Below, in pieces: positions 1 through 10,935 of a stretch of 64,000 bases of DNA. The DNA is from Hirsutella rhossiliensis (taxonomy: Eukaryota; Ascomycota; Sordariomycetes; Hypocreales; Ophiocordycipitaceae), in contig NW_025408670.1 in NCBI RefSeq assembly GCF_020360975.1, forward strand, positions 4,464,001 to 4,528,000, read 5' to 3'. The position numbers and the translations under genes were made by a program. Below the pieces are notes generated by a model. That model searched no databases. It was not told where the DNA came from and saw only the letters and a list, made by a program, of their open reading frames with translations. Each line of letters opens with the position of its first letter. Positions within the stretch are counted from its first letter, which is position 1.

Positions 1-963
1 AGTATTAGTAAGGAAGGTATATAAAAGAGACCTCTTAAACCTACTAGTAAACTAAAAGCAGCTAGAAAAACACCCCTTTAAAGACTAGTTTTTCTAAGCT
101 TAGAAAGACTACTTAACCTTATATAAAGAGATAAGGTCTTTTAAAGAGGTCCTTAAGGAAAAGGTAAAAGGAAAATAGGTCCTTAGCTATAAGTAAGTCT
201 TTATTTATAAGACTAATAAATATAGCTTCCTTTAAAAGTATAAAGCTTAACTAGTTTTCTATAAGAATTAATAGGAAAAGGGGGATCTACTTACTAAGGT
301 AACTACCTTAGTAAGGATATCTTTTTAGACCCCTATAGCTATAATAGTAAAATTCGACCTTAAACTTAATTAAATAGATATAGTTAATACCTTTATTAAC
401 TACTTACTTAAGGAAGAAGAAGTTATTTATATATACTTTTTACTAGGCTTTTAATAGCTAAGAAAGGTTCTATAGCTAAGGAAAGCTTTATAGAGACTAT
501 AAAGATTACCCTTTCTTTAGTAATAGTATTTAATTGGTTCCCTTAAAGCCCTAGGCTTTAAGAAAGTCTTTTAAGAACTATATATAATATAAAAGGGTAA
601 AATTATAGTTTTCTTTTATATTAATAATATTATTTAGGCCTACTTAAAAGAGGAAGAAGCTATTATAAGGGAGGCTATATAAAGCTTATAATAAAAGTAT
701 AAAATAATTAAGCTAAGGGAGCTAAAGTAGTTCCTAGAAATATAAATCCTTTAAAATAAGTCTTAATAGACTATCTAGCTTACTTAGGACGCTTATATTA
801 ATAAGGTCGCTTATAAATTCCTCTTTAATTCCCTCGATAAGAAGCTTCTCTTTATACTTATATTAAATAAAGAGCTTTTACTTAATCTATCCTTTTAAGC
901 TAGGGAGTAAGAGAAATACTAATATTAATAAAAGGTAGGCTCCTTACTTTTTTTAGCTATTTT
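1..963 (+). pseudogene. Copia (Ty1) reverse transcriptase, RIP-mutated, runs off the left edge
   Basis: C-terminal half of a Ty1/Copia pol, cut by the window start. The reading frame shifts and is full of TAA/TAG, but the RT core is plain. The segment at 611-634 reads FFYINNII, the RIPed form of the Copia FLYVDDII catalytic box. It is followed by the Copia-typical stretch with KLRELKQFLEI near 710-750 and LTQDAYINKVAY near 780-815. The same protein is encoded on the minus strand at about 4680-5540, which confirms the family. Both catalytic aspartates after the Y are partly lost (D to N), so it could not be active. It is interrupted at 964 by a D repeat and resumes at 1456. No start codon is visible. 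Confidence 0.85.
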
Positions 964-1455
964 TCTCGCGAAGAGAGATATAAGAAGTATATATAAAATA
1001 TATAAAGGTAAAAGTAAAAGTAAGGGGTCGGATAGGCAGGGCAGAGATGTTTAATTCTTATAGGAGTAGTAATTACGGTAGGGGAGTAATTATTATATTG
1101 CCTTAATTATCCTTCTTTCCTCTATCTAACGCCCTTCTTTATACCCGTCTAGCATCTTAATTAATAAAGAAGATCCTACTTAAAGAAGCTACTAATATCC
1201 TTTTAACTACCGAGCCTTTTACCGGTTTTTCCCCTCCTTTCTAGCCGTTGCTAGCATATCCGTCTTATCTCTCGCTACCTCTATAGGAAGCTATCGCTAC
1301 TTCTACTTCCCCTTATGCCCCTACCCTTCTTTCTATACCTCTTTTTAGCTCCTTCTTTAAAACCTGTTTTTTATACCGGGTGTTTTTAGCTTCCTAGGTC
1401 CCTCGTGCTAAGGGATATCTCTAAGAACTACGAAATCAGGCCACGCTTCGCGATA
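964..1455 (+). repeat. D repeat, copy 1 (492 bp, TIR and 5-bp TSD)
   Basis: Inserted in the Copia RT. Comparison with the uninterrupted minus-strand copy near 4650-4690 defines the ends: target ATTTT is duplicated at 959-963 and 1456-1460. The insert starts TCTCGCGAAG and ends CTTCGCGATA, so the ends are 10-bp inverted repeats with one mismatch. No coding capacity is seen. Other copies lie at 3181, 8952 and 28267. It is either a solo LTR whose TG/CA ends were mutated, or a short non-autonomous TIR element; the sequence does not decide. Confidence 0.8.
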
Positions 1456-2220
1456 ATTTTAACTAGACTAGATATCTCTTTTATAGTCTCTTAGCTAGCT
1501 AGGTATAACTAGAATCCTAGCCTTAAGTACTAAGAAGTAATAGACTAAGCTATCCTTTATCTATATTTAATAAGATTATATAGTCTATGCCTAGGAAGGT
1601 AAGAAAGAAAGAAAATAGCTATTAAAATCTTCTTTTATTTAAGCGATTTATCTTTTATAGATAATTCCTTAGATAGAAAGAGCTTATAAGAGTATATTAT
1701 ATCCCTTTTTAAAGGAACTATTACTTAGAGAGCTTTAAAGTAAGCTGCCGTTACTACTTTAAGTATAAAGGTAGTACTACTAGCTCTTTTAAAAGTATTT
1801 AAAAAAGCGATTTTCCTTAGCTAGTTACTAATATCTTTATAACTATAAATTCCGACCTTATTAGCTATAGAATATAATAATATATAGACTATATAAATTC
1901 TAATAGAAAATATAAAGCTATCGACCTAGCTATAGTATATTAATATCTATTAGTATTAGTTATACTAAGAGGTTTAAAAGGGACTTATTTCTATTTATTT
2001 AGTTTTAATAGTATTAATAAAAGCTAATAGTTTTATAAAACCCTTACTAAAGTAAAAGCTAACTACCCTTTTATAGTAAATTAAGCTAGAAAATATTTAA
2101 GAGAAGCTATCCTTAAAAGCCCGCCTTAAGAGTTTATAAGAGGAGCTAATAGTATATAAGAAGAAAGAAACGTTTATAGCTAAAGAGAGGAATTAGGACT
2201 TATCTTAGTATAAGGAATAG
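1456..2220 (+). pseudogene. Copia RNase H and end of pol, RIP-mutated
   Basis: Continuation of the Copia pol across the D insertion. After TRLDISF near 1465 comes the RNase H domain: 1633-1690 reads roughly FYLSDLSFIDNSLDRKSL, the degraded form of the Copia YSDADWAGD/RKSTSGY region. The segment at 1710-1800 resembles the Copia motif around ALSTTEAEY, with stops at former Gln codons. The frame runs toward a purine-containing stretch ending in AGTATAAGGAATAG at 2207-2220, directly before the 3' LTR and placed like a polypurine tract. There is no extra ORF between pol and LTR, unlike the Ty3 and LINE elements in this window. Confidence 0.82.
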
Positions 2221-2772
2221 TATTCCTACTATAAATAAAGTAGCTATAATATACTCTCCTAATTATATAAGCTAAAAAGTAGTATATTAATTATCGATAA
2301 AATCCTATATTATAGAGTAAGAATCGCTCGCTATTTTATATATTATTATTTATTAAATAGGGTGCTAGTTATTATATAATCGAGAATTAAAGAAATAGAG
2401 CTAGCTTAGAATACTAGCTAAGACCTCTTAAGAATACTAGCACGACTAACCTCCTTTAAATATAAGTATTAGTAGAACTAAGATACTTCTTAATATACTC
2501 GAGGTATTACTAAATTCCTTAGTCTTAGGGCTATATAGTAGCTTAAATCTAGTCCTAAAAGGTTATTCCGTTTAGCTATAATTATCTATATAAGATAGTA
2601 TATCCGCTAGTAAATAAAGAGAGAATTATTAACTTTAATACCTCTTTTATATACTAATATATTACTAATAAATTCTATTAAAAATACTACCTTATACTCC
2701 TTCTTCCCCTTTACTATATAGTCTTATATAATTCCTTAATTTCCTAAAATTCCGCTTTTGCTTATATACCTT
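2221..2772 (+). repeat. 3' LTR of the plus-strand Copia element
   Basis: Roughly 550-bp repeat that matches 26317-26871 over its whole length with mostly C/T and G/A differences. Both copies are preceded by the same short tract (AGTATAAGGAA), so both are 3' LTRs. The other copy still starts with TGTTTTCC; this one starts TATTCC, the RIPed form. The right end lies at or a few bases beyond 2772, where the two copies diverge after TATACCTTAAGA. Confidence 0.75.
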
Positions 2773-3180
2773 AAGAGGTTATAAGCCTAGCTTACTTATT
2801 TTAAGCTAGGAAATTAACTTATACCTTCAAAATTCCTCGTTAAAATACCCGATTAAAATTCCTTTCGAAATTCCCTATAACTTCTTTTACCTTCCTACGC
2901 TCTTAAGCTCCTATCTAAACTTATCGATCCCTATAAACGAAATAATACCGAATTTATATAAAATAAGTAAATAGAAAGAATATAAATTTACTAGACTTAA
3001 GGGAAATTTAAATTATACCTTATAAACTATAAAGATAGAAGCTATCCTTATAAAAGAAAAGCTTATTACTACTTTAAAGTAAGTAAATTATATATAAACT
3101 ACGGAGGCTTTATCTATAATATTCCTTTAAGTTAAAGATAGTCCCTTAATATAAATTTAGTATCTAAAAAATACTAAAGA
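2773..3180. other. AT-rich stretch with nothing recognisable
   Basis: About 400 bp between the Copia LTR and D copy 2. It is strongly AT-rich with the same CpA/TpG depletion as its neighbours, so it too was probably repeated once. A stretch at about 2960-3110 has few stops in one plus frame, but I recognise no protein family in it. No repeat partner was seen elsewhere in the window. Confidence 0.4.
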
Positions 3181-3657
3181 TCTTATAAAGAGAGATATAA
3201 GAAGTATATAAAAATATATAAAGGTAAAATTTAAAGTAAGGGGTCGGATAAGTAGGGCAGAGAGATTTAATTCTTATAAGGGTAGTAATAAAGGTAAGGG
3301 AGCAATTATTATATTTTCTTTAATTCTCCTTCTTTCTTTTATCTAACGCCCTTCTTTATACCTATTTAATATCTTAATTAATAAAGAAGATCCTACTTAA
3401 AGAAGCTACTGATATCCTCTCGACTACTAAGCTTTTTACCGGTTTTTCCCCTCCTTTCTAACCGTTACCGGTATATCTGTCTTATCTTTCGCTACCTCTA
3501 TAGGAAGCTATCGCTACTTTTACTTTCCTTCTTACCCCTACCTTCCTCTCTATACCTCCTTTTAGCTCTTTCCTTAAAACCTATTTTTTAGCTTCCTAGG
3601 TCCCTTATACTAAGGGATATCTCCGAAAACTATAAAATTAAGCTATACTTTACGATA
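3181..3657 (+). repeat. D repeat, copy 2
   Basis: Same element as 964-1455 and in the same orientation, starting TCTTATAAAG and ending CTTTACGATA (RIPed termini). The body carries the same landmarks in order: the block with AGATCCTACTTAAAGAAG, then CTCTATAGGAAGCTATCGCT, then AGCTTCCTAGGTCC. It is followed immediately by a ~280-bp extension shared only with copy 4. Confidence 0.75.
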
Positions 3658-3937
3658 TACCCCCTTAGCTATAGCCTGCCCTTATAGAAAGGGTAAAGCT
3701 AAATACCTAGGCTAGTAAGTATATAGAGGAGGTCTTAGTCTATACTTATCCCTTACTTAAGAAATCTAGGTTTTAGCCCTAACCTCTTTTAGACCTACTT
3801 TAAGAAAAGGGGTCTTAAAAAGGAAATTAAGTCTTATAAGAAAGGTAGGCTTCTCTAAGGATAAGTCCTTAAAAAGGGTGCCTTTAAAAAGAATAAGTCC
3901 TAATTAAGCTAGGGGCCCTCCTTTAAGATAAGTCCTA
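3658..3937. repeat. Extension downstream of D, shared with 28740-28977
   Basis: Begins TACCCCCTTAGCTATAGCC directly after D and ends in GGGGCCCTCC before the Copia body starts. The matching block after D copy 4 begins identically and ends GGGGCCCTATA. D plus extension therefore behaves as a ~750-bp unit in two of four places. If D is an LTR, this would be the leader of its internal region; no primer-binding site could be assigned. No coding potential is apparent. Confidence 0.55.
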
Positions 3938-3944
3938 ATTTCTC

Positions 3945-5600
3945 TTTTTAGCTATAGACGTCTCCTTCCTTTTATATACTATTAGCTCCTCTCGTAGACT
4001 CTTAAGGCGGGCTTTTAAGGATAGCTTCTCTCGAACGTCTTCTAGCTTAATTTACTATAAAAAGATAGCTAGCTTCTACTTTAGTAGGGGCTTTATAAGA
4101 CTATTAGCTTTTATTAATACTATTAGAACTTAATAGATAGAAATAAGTCCCCTTTAAACCTCTTAGCGTAACTAATACTAATAGATATTAATATACTATA
4201 GCTAGGTTAATAGCTTACTATTTTCCTTTATAAGAATTTATATAGTTTATATATTATTATATTCTATAGCTAATAGTATCGGAATTTATAGTTATAGAGA
4301 TATTAGTAGCTAGCTAAGGAAAATCGCTTTTTTTAACGCTTTTAAAAGAGCTACTAGCTCTACCTTTATACTAAAAGTTATAATAATAGATTACTTTAAA
4401 GCTCTCTAAGTAATAGTTCCTTTAAAAAGGGATATAATATACCCTTATAAGCTCTTTCTATCTAAGGAATTATCTATAAAGGATAAATTACTTAAATAAA
4501 GGAAGATTTTAGTAGCTAGTTTCCTTCCCTACCCTCCTAGGTATAAACTATATAATCTTATTAAATAAAGATAAAGGATTACTTAGTTTACTACTTCTTA
4601 ATACCTAGGGCTAGGATTCTAGTTATACTTAGCTAGCTAAGAGACCGTAAAAGAGATATCCGGTTTAGTAGAAATAGTTAAAAAAAGTAAGGAGCCTACC
4701 TTCTATTAATATTAGTATTTCTCTTACTCCCTAGCTTAAAAGGACGGATTAAGTAAAAGCTCTTTATTTAATATAAGTATAAAGGGAAGCTTCTTATCGA
4801 GGGATTTAAGGAGGAATTTATAAGCGACCTTATCGATATAGGCGTCCTAGGTAAGCTAGATAGTCCGTTAGGACCTATTTTAATAGATTTATATTCCTAG
4901 GAACTACTTTAGCTCCCTTAGCTTAGTTATCTTATACCTTTATTATAGGCCTTATATAGCCTCCTTAGTAGTAGCCTCTTCCTTTTTTAGGTAGGCCTAG
5001 ATAATAACGTTAATATAGAAAAAGACTATAGTTTTACCCTTTTATATTATATACGGTTCCTAAGGGACTTTCCTAAAGCCTAGGGCTTTAAAGGAACTAG
5101 TTAAATACTATTACTAAAAAAGGGGTAATCTTTATAGTCTATATAGAGCTTTCCTAAGCTATAGAACCTTTCCTAGCTATTAAAAGCTTAGTAGAAGGCG
5201 TATATAAATAACTTCTTCTTCCTTAAGTAAGTAGTTAATAAAGGCGTTAACTATATTTATTTTATTAAGCTCGAGGTCGAATTCTACTACTATAGCTATA
5301 AGGGTCCGAAAAGATATCCCTATTAAGGTATTTACCTTAGTAGGAATATCCCTTTTTTCTTATTAGTTCCTATAGATAACTAGCTAGGCTTTATATTTTT
5401 AAAGGAAGCTATATTTATTAGTCTTATAGATAAAGACCTACTTATAGCTAAGGACCTATTTTCCTCTTACTTATTTTTCTAGCTACTTTTAGTTTACTAG
5501 TAGGTCTAGGAGGTCTCTTTTATATACCTTCCTTACTAATAGCTATAGCTTAAAGAGCCGGCCTACTATAAATACTCTATAGGAACCGTCTTTTATATAC
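3945..5600 (-). pseudogene. Copia RT and RNase H, RIP-mutated
   Basis: The minus-strand translation matches the plus-strand copy at 1-2210 nearly throughout. The catalytic box lies near 5000-5025 and reads FFYINVII, from an original FxYVDDII. RNase H occupies about 3990-4650. This copy has no D insertion, which allowed the D target site to be defined. Stops replace former Gln and Trp codons. RT begins near 5600, after a linker (5600-6080) that once carried acidic runs. Not functional. Confidence 0.82.
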
Positions 5601-6079
5601 GTTAGATAGAAGTTAGAAAAACAATTAAAATAAGGGAGAAATTAGATTTCTTTTATATCGGGCCTTATACCTTCCTTTACTTCTTAAAGTAAGGATAAAA
5701 AAGTAGCCTAGTAATCCTTTAAGAGAGGTGCCTTTCCTACCCCCTTAAGGGTTAAGATAGGAAGACTAATAAAGAAAGCTACTTTTAGATCTTCTTTTTA
5801 TATAAGAGGAGGCATAGGGAGGTAGGCGTATTCTAGCTCTACCGCTTTCTTATAGTCTCCTTCTTTATCTAGATTATCTAATTTAATAGCTTCCTCTTTT
5901 TCTTCTTCTTTAAAGTTAGCGTTATCCTTAACTACTTTAACGTTAGTTTCTTCTTTTATTTCCTTATCTAAGACCTCTTCTTAAGACTATTTATTAAGAA
6001 GGGGGGATTTAAATCTTCTAAATTAGCTAACGTTATAAGAGTAAGAGGGGCTATTAATCCCTCTTTCTATTAAAGAAGC

Positions 6080-7000
6080 TAGATTCGTCGATAATTATAT
6101 CCCTAGTTAAAATAATGTTTTATAAAAGAGGAATCTAGATCTAGAAGATATTTATAGAATTATAACTAACGAGGTAACTAATAAAGCCTCTAAGATTAAG
6201 CTTTCTTTTCTTCTTCCTTTTTAGCTATATATCGGTAGTTATTACGTATACCTTATAGCTATAAGTATAAAGGTAAGCTAGTAATACTCTCTTCTTTATA
6301 AAGAGCTTAAGGGGGGATTTCTAGTTTATTCCTTAGGTAGTCCTTCTAAGGGTCCGGTTCTATAAGTAATAAGCGGCCTTAACGACTTCCCTTTAAAGGT
6401 CGTAGGGAAGCTTTATAGTAAGTCTTATTATACGGGCCCTTTTTATTATAGTACCCCTTAATCTTTCTACCCCTCTATTCTAGGCCTAAGTATTCGGTGC
6501 TAATAGGAAGGGTAGAATGCCCCTTTTTCGTAGCTAATTTAAGATATCTTTTATAAATAGCTCTCTATTAAACTATATCTTCTTTACCTTATAGCTAAAG
6601 TAGGATTTTATTTAGTTAACGAAGTCTTAAAGGGTAGACTAGTTATACTTACTTAGGTAGGTCCGTAAGAAATAAGGGAAAACTATCCCTAAAAAGGCGT
6701 CTATAAAAAACATTACTTTAATAAAGCTTTCTTAGTCCTTAGAGATATTAGTCTAGTCGACCTAAATTTCCTTATATAGCTAGTCTAGCTATAAAGGGGT
6801 TCGTTTAGAAATTCGTCTCTTAGTTTTTCCTTAGCTATAGTATTTATATTTAACGGTCTTTAGGCCCCTTATTTATACGCCTTATTATAGGCCTAGCTTA
6901 TATAAAGCTAGGGGGCCTAGGTAACTAAGTTATACGTACTAAAGAAGGCTGTCTTTTTAGGCTACTAAAAGAGGGTCCTTTATAGTAGACCTATTCCTCT
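6080..7000 (-). pseudogene. Copia integrase, RIP-mutated
   Basis: On the minus strand, about 6960-6850 holds the GAG-pre-integrase/zinc-binding part with LGPLALYKLG. The rve core follows: a segment reading MFFIDAFLG near 6690-6720 contains the first catalytic Asp. The region with FNRELFIKDI and then APNT*A*NRGVERLRG, near 6480-6590, is the RIPed form of the Copia SDNGGEF...APNTPAQNG box with the second Asp and the Glu. This is a confident Copia-type integrase despite stops at Trp and Gln positions. Confidence 0.82.
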
Positions 7001-7199
7001 TAGTAGGGAAAGCTAACTTCTTAAGTAATTCCTTCCTAAGGATAGGTTAGAATTTAAGAATAAATTAACCGAATTTCTCTTCGATAAGCCTAATAGTTTA
7101 ATTCTTTTAAACTAGCCTCGTAAGCTTAGACGTTATATCCTAAAAGATTCCTTCCTTTTATAGAAAGTAAAAGGAAATTAAGCTTATTAAAAATTAAGG

Positions 7200-8900
7200 G
7201 TAAAAAGCTACCCTTTTTCGTCGAAGAATTTATATAGACCTATTAAGTAATTTTATTATAAAATTTACCCTTCTATATCCCTCTATTTATATAGTTAATT
7301 CCCTAGTAATAAGGTATTCCCTTTATACCTTCTTAAAGGCCTAGAATTATAAGAGTATATTATAGATATCGAGGGAAGTACCGGAGTTAAAGATAGCTAA
7401 TTTTCGTAGGGAATAATTAGAGGGCTCTAACGGTTAGTTTTAGCCTTATTAATCTATAAGGAAGATAAAGGCCGGATTTACTATACTAACGAATTTTCCT
7501 TAAATTTATAGCTTAAATAAGGGTAGCGGCGTTAGTTACTATTTCTTAGTAACCCGAATCTTATATATCTTCTTTTATAACGAGGGGTCCTCCTTAAGAG
7601 ACTATTATATCGTTTCTTATAGCCTCTTTAAAGGGTTAAATCCTTTAAGTTAGTTTTCCTCGAAGACTTACTAGTATTATAATAACCGATAGCCTAGTAA
7701 TTTATAGGCTAGGCAGCTATTTTATTTAGTTTTTTATTTCTTTAAGGAATCCTCGTTTTAATTTAGAAGGTCTTTTTAAAAGCCCCCCCTTTTTACCCCT
7801 TATTACTAATTTTAATAAAGAGGTTCGATTTCGACTAGTTCCTTAATTTTTCGACTAATAGACTAAACGGTCTATTAAGGGACTAGTCGGGCCTAATAGA
7901 CTAATAGGGCCGGGGCTTAAGCCGGGCCTAGAGTAAGATATAAAGCTAAGGCCGGGGCCGGGGCTATAGTTAAAGACAGTGTTAAGGCTCTTAAGGGAGG
8001 AGGAGCCGAAGGAGTAATAGCTATAGTAGTAGTAGTAGGGGCCGTAGTAACTAGGGCTATAGTAGCTATAAGGGCAGTAGGTCGAGCCGTCTAGGTCGAG
8101 TACTAGCTATAAAGGAATAAGACTACTTACTATTATACTTTAGTAGCCTCTTTATTTAGTTCCTAGCTAGCTTCTTAAAAGATAGTAAAATAACTATTAC
8201 TAATAAGCTTTATTAGTAGAGATATATCCTATAGCTACTAGCCGGAAAGACCTTTTATTAAGAAGTATTAGTTAGCTTCCTTAAGGATTTCCTCTTACTT
8301 AGCTAGCTAAGAAGAATCTAGTAGGTTCTTAGTAGAAAAAGCTCCTAAGTATACTATATAGGTCTTCCTAATACGGTTGATTATATAGCCCCTCGAGGGA
8401 GCTATTAAGGTCTTATACTTTAAAAGCTACTACCTAAGAGTCTCTTCTTCTTAAAGAGAGATTAGCTTTATAATACTAATAGATTCCGTTATCGCTATAC
8501 GTATAGTAGTTAGTAGCTTTATTTCGTAGAGGTACTCCTTTCGGTAACTCTCGTAGTCGCCTAAGGTAGTAGAAAAAGCTCTCTATTATATAGAGGTTAG
8601 CTTAGAGAAGAGGGTAGCTCCCTCTATAAAGTCCGTTACCCTAGGATAAAGAGGGGGCTCGAGATAGTCCTACTTATTAAAGAAGACTAAATTATAGATA
8701 GTTCTATCTATATAAGCCTATAGCTCCTTTACTTACTTATCCTAATCTTAGGGTTTTATAAGAATCGTCTTATAGACTATAGGGGCGGTAGAGTTGTTTT
8801 TCGATATTATTATAGGAGAGAGGGTAGAAAAGTAAGTTAAATATTAGCTTTTTTAGTAAGAGGGGTAAAAGGGAGCTATAAGGGATATAAGTAAGGTACC
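7200..8900 (-). pseudogene. Copia gag and protease, RIP-mutated
   Basis: At about 7320-7390 the minus strand reads FNSGTSLDIYN, the degraded Copia protease motif (W)DSGAS.HI.N. Just upstream (higher coordinates, 7400-7720) is a basic stretch where Cys codons have become Tyr, in the place of the CCHC zinc knuckle. The gag-like part extends to about 8900 but is too damaged to assign a capsid subfamily. A run of Lys/Gln/Arg-rich codons and a purine-rich patch around 7985-8100 are the least eroded parts. Confidence 0.6.
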
Positions 8901-8951
8901 TTTTATAGTAGCTAGAAGGTATAAGAATTCTATTCCTCCTAGGCTTATAAC

Positions 8952-9427
8952 TCTTATAATACGAGATATAAGAAGTATATAAAAATATATAAAGGTAAAA
9001 TTAAAAGTAAGGGGTTAGATAGGTAGGGTAGAGAGATTTAATTCTTATAAGGGCAGTAATTATAGTAAGGGAATAATTATTATATTTCCTTAATTATCCT
9101 TATTTCCTTTATCTAACGCCCCTTTTTATACCTATTTAGTATCTTAATTAATAAAGAAGATCCTACTTAAAGAAGCTACTAATATCCTTTTAACTACCGA
9201 ACTTTTTACTAGTTTTTTCCTTCTTTTCTAGCTATTACTAGTATATCCGTCTTATCTTTCGCTACCTCTATAGGAAGCTATCGCTACTTTTACTTCCCCT
9301 CTTACCCCTACTATCCTTTTTATACCTACTTTTAGCTCCTTCCTTAAAACCTATTTTTTAGCTTCCTAGGTCCTTTATATTAAAGGATATCTTAGAGAAC
9401 TATAAAATTAAGCTATACTTCGCGATA
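8952..9427 (+). repeat. D repeat, copy 3
   Basis: Third copy, starting TCTTATAATACGAGATA and ending CTTCGCGATA, an end identical to copy 1. There is no downstream extension: the next bases belong to a plus-strand gag fragment. The six or so bases left of the start (ATAACTCTTATA) also resemble the left side of copy 4, so the 5' boundary could be a few bases further left. Confidence 0.75.
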
Positions 9428-9703
9428 AAAAAAGTATAGGATAAGCTTAAAAAGCTATATAATCCGTTAAACCTTTCGTCGAATTACCTACTTATTAAGC
9501 AGCTCTTTAATCTTAGTCCCTTAGACTTTAATTTAAAGAAATACCTTTATAAGGTAAAGGAAATTTATAAGGATTTAAAATCCTATAATATAGAAATTCT
9601 AGAAGTTATTCTTATAGTATAGATTCTTAATTACCTTAATAAGGAATTTAGAAGCTATATTATAAATATTATATAGAGCCTTAAGTATAATTCTATAGTA
9701 TTT
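9428..9703 (+). pseudogene. Copia-type gag fragment (UBN2-like), RIP-mutated
   Basis: One plus frame reads with almost no stops as a gag polyprotein segment: LKKLYNP near 9450, then FNLKKYLYKVKEIYKDLKS, then IEILEVI..QILNYLNKEFRSY near 9590-9660. The pattern LQxLxxxGxxISDxxxxxxxLxxLPxxFRSY is typical of the UBN2/gag family of Copia elements. It is a fragment only: its 5' part is replaced by D copy 3 and its 3' side is cut by chromovirus A1 at 9704. It is not the same gag as the minus-strand Copia copy, so a second Copia lineage is represented. Confidence 0.65.
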
Positions 9704-10173
9704 TATAATAATTAGTATTACTCTTAAGGGATAAACCTATTAAGGGGTTTATATTAATAGATATAATAGGGCGTAGTTTAAGCAATAATAAGTATATTAC
9801 GTTAGTAATAAGTTAGAGGTTATAGACCGTAGACTATAACTAGGTAATTAGAATTAAAGATAGAATCGTAATAAAGATCTATATTAAAAGCTAGAGAGCT
9901 ATTTATTTAAAGGAGTAAAAGTAGGTAGCTATATATACTTATAGAGACTATACTTAGATTACGGTCCTAGCTATAATCCCTTTTATAGCTTACTATAGCT
10001 TACTTATAAGCTATGCTCTTAAGTAGTAATCTATTTATATAAAGCTTACTTAGCTTATATATACTTTAGGTAAGCTAAGCTTAAGTAACTTCTTATCCTA
10101 ACTATTATTCCGAGCCGCCTTATTATATAAATATAGCTAGCTCTCTTATAGCCCGCTAACTATAGTTATAATA
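9704..10173 (-). repeat. 3' LTR of A1 (470 bp)
   Basis: Reverse-orientation LTR of the same subtype as 49879-50348 over its full length. The left (U5) half also matches the A3 LTRs and 17065-17548. The outer end reads TATAATAATTAGTATTA (minus-strand end of U5, original ...CA). The inner end (GTTATAATA at 10165-10173) precedes the polypurine tract of the minus-strand element. Confidence 0.82.
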
Positions 10174-10289
10174 CGATATATCCCTTCCTTTTAGTCTTAT
10201 CTATAAGACCTACTACTGCCTTAGCCGCTATATATAAATATACTTTTATCGCGCGTATATATATTCCCTGTTTCGTTCTTTCTATCCCT

Positions 10290-10935
10290 TAGGATATACT
10301 ACTAATAGTATATTTAGTCGCGTATTAAAGGATCGTTCTTATAAGACCCTTAAGTATATTTATTTAGCTAAGTTTCTTAATCGTCTTAGTTTCGACGTTA
10401 TACTATATTCTTTCTATTTATTATATAGCTTCCGCTATAAAATACTAGAGGAATCTTCTAAGTATATTAAATATATATAGCGGGGTCGTTCTTATAATAC
10501 GTTAAGCGTAGCGATTAGCTCTTATAGGTAACTTTATTATCTTACTTATTATTTATAGCTAATATATTTCCTAGTATCCTAAATAAATCTAAAGTTTAAT
10601 CGATTAAATAAAGAAGAAGAAATTACTAAGGAGCGAATATTAAAAGCTTAAGCCTACTTAAATAAAGCCTTAGCTTATTTAGCGCGGCTTTACCGTTAAA
10701 GGCGCTAGCTAAAAATAAAGGGTACTAAGATAGTTTATTAGGGCCTTCGTTCCTTAGATAATCTTAACGAGGCTAAGCGCTAAGAATCTAAAGCGGTAGT
10801 CGATATTTAGTTTATAAGTAGATTTAATATAATTAATTAGAATGCTATTAGTTCGTTAAGCGATTTTACGATACCTAGGAGGGATTTTACTAGTAGAACT
10901 ATTAAAGTAAAAAACTATAGTAGGTTAAGTGCTTA
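10290..10935 (+). pseudogene. Antisense ORF of chromovirus A1 (CxxC/coiled-coil protein), RIP-mutated
   Basis: A coding-like region on the strand opposite pol, tail-to-tail with the chromodomain end of pol and overlapping it slightly. At 10455 onward it reads SKYIKYI*RGRSYNTLSVA; restoring Tyr to Cys where RIP would have acted suggests a CxxC...RGRxC zinc-binding-like motif. A charged region likely to form a coiled coil follows (LNKEEEITKERILKA near 10597-10640, then LNKALAYLARLY), then LRSLDNLNEAKR near 10745-10780 and an acidic/Ser-rich tail. From memory this resembles hypothetical proteins widespread in filamentous fungi; I cannot search to confirm. A2 (50480-51115) keeps the same protein and A3 (62545-63200, minus strand) a diverged version. 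Function unknown. Confidence 0.6.

Larger units (their letters stand above)
3938..8951 (-). mobile_element. Ty1/Copia retrotransposon body, minus strand, 3' LTR missing
   Basis: Reading right to left the order is gag-like region, zinc-knuckle region, protease, integrase, linker, RT, RNase H, which is the Copia order (integrase before RT). The 3' end breaks off at 3938, exactly where the plus-strand sister copy has its polypurine tract and LTR, so the 3' LTR was lost or replaced. The 5' end abuts D copy 3 at 8952 and no 5' LTR is seen. About 1.6 kb (3938-5540) forms an imperfect inverted repeat with 1-2210. All frames are RIPed. Confidence 0.8.

Noticed and set aside
8000..8110. Purine/GTA-rich stretch as a regulatory satellite
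   Set aside because: It lies within the minus-strand Copia gag and is consistent with a low-complexity coding segment on that strand.
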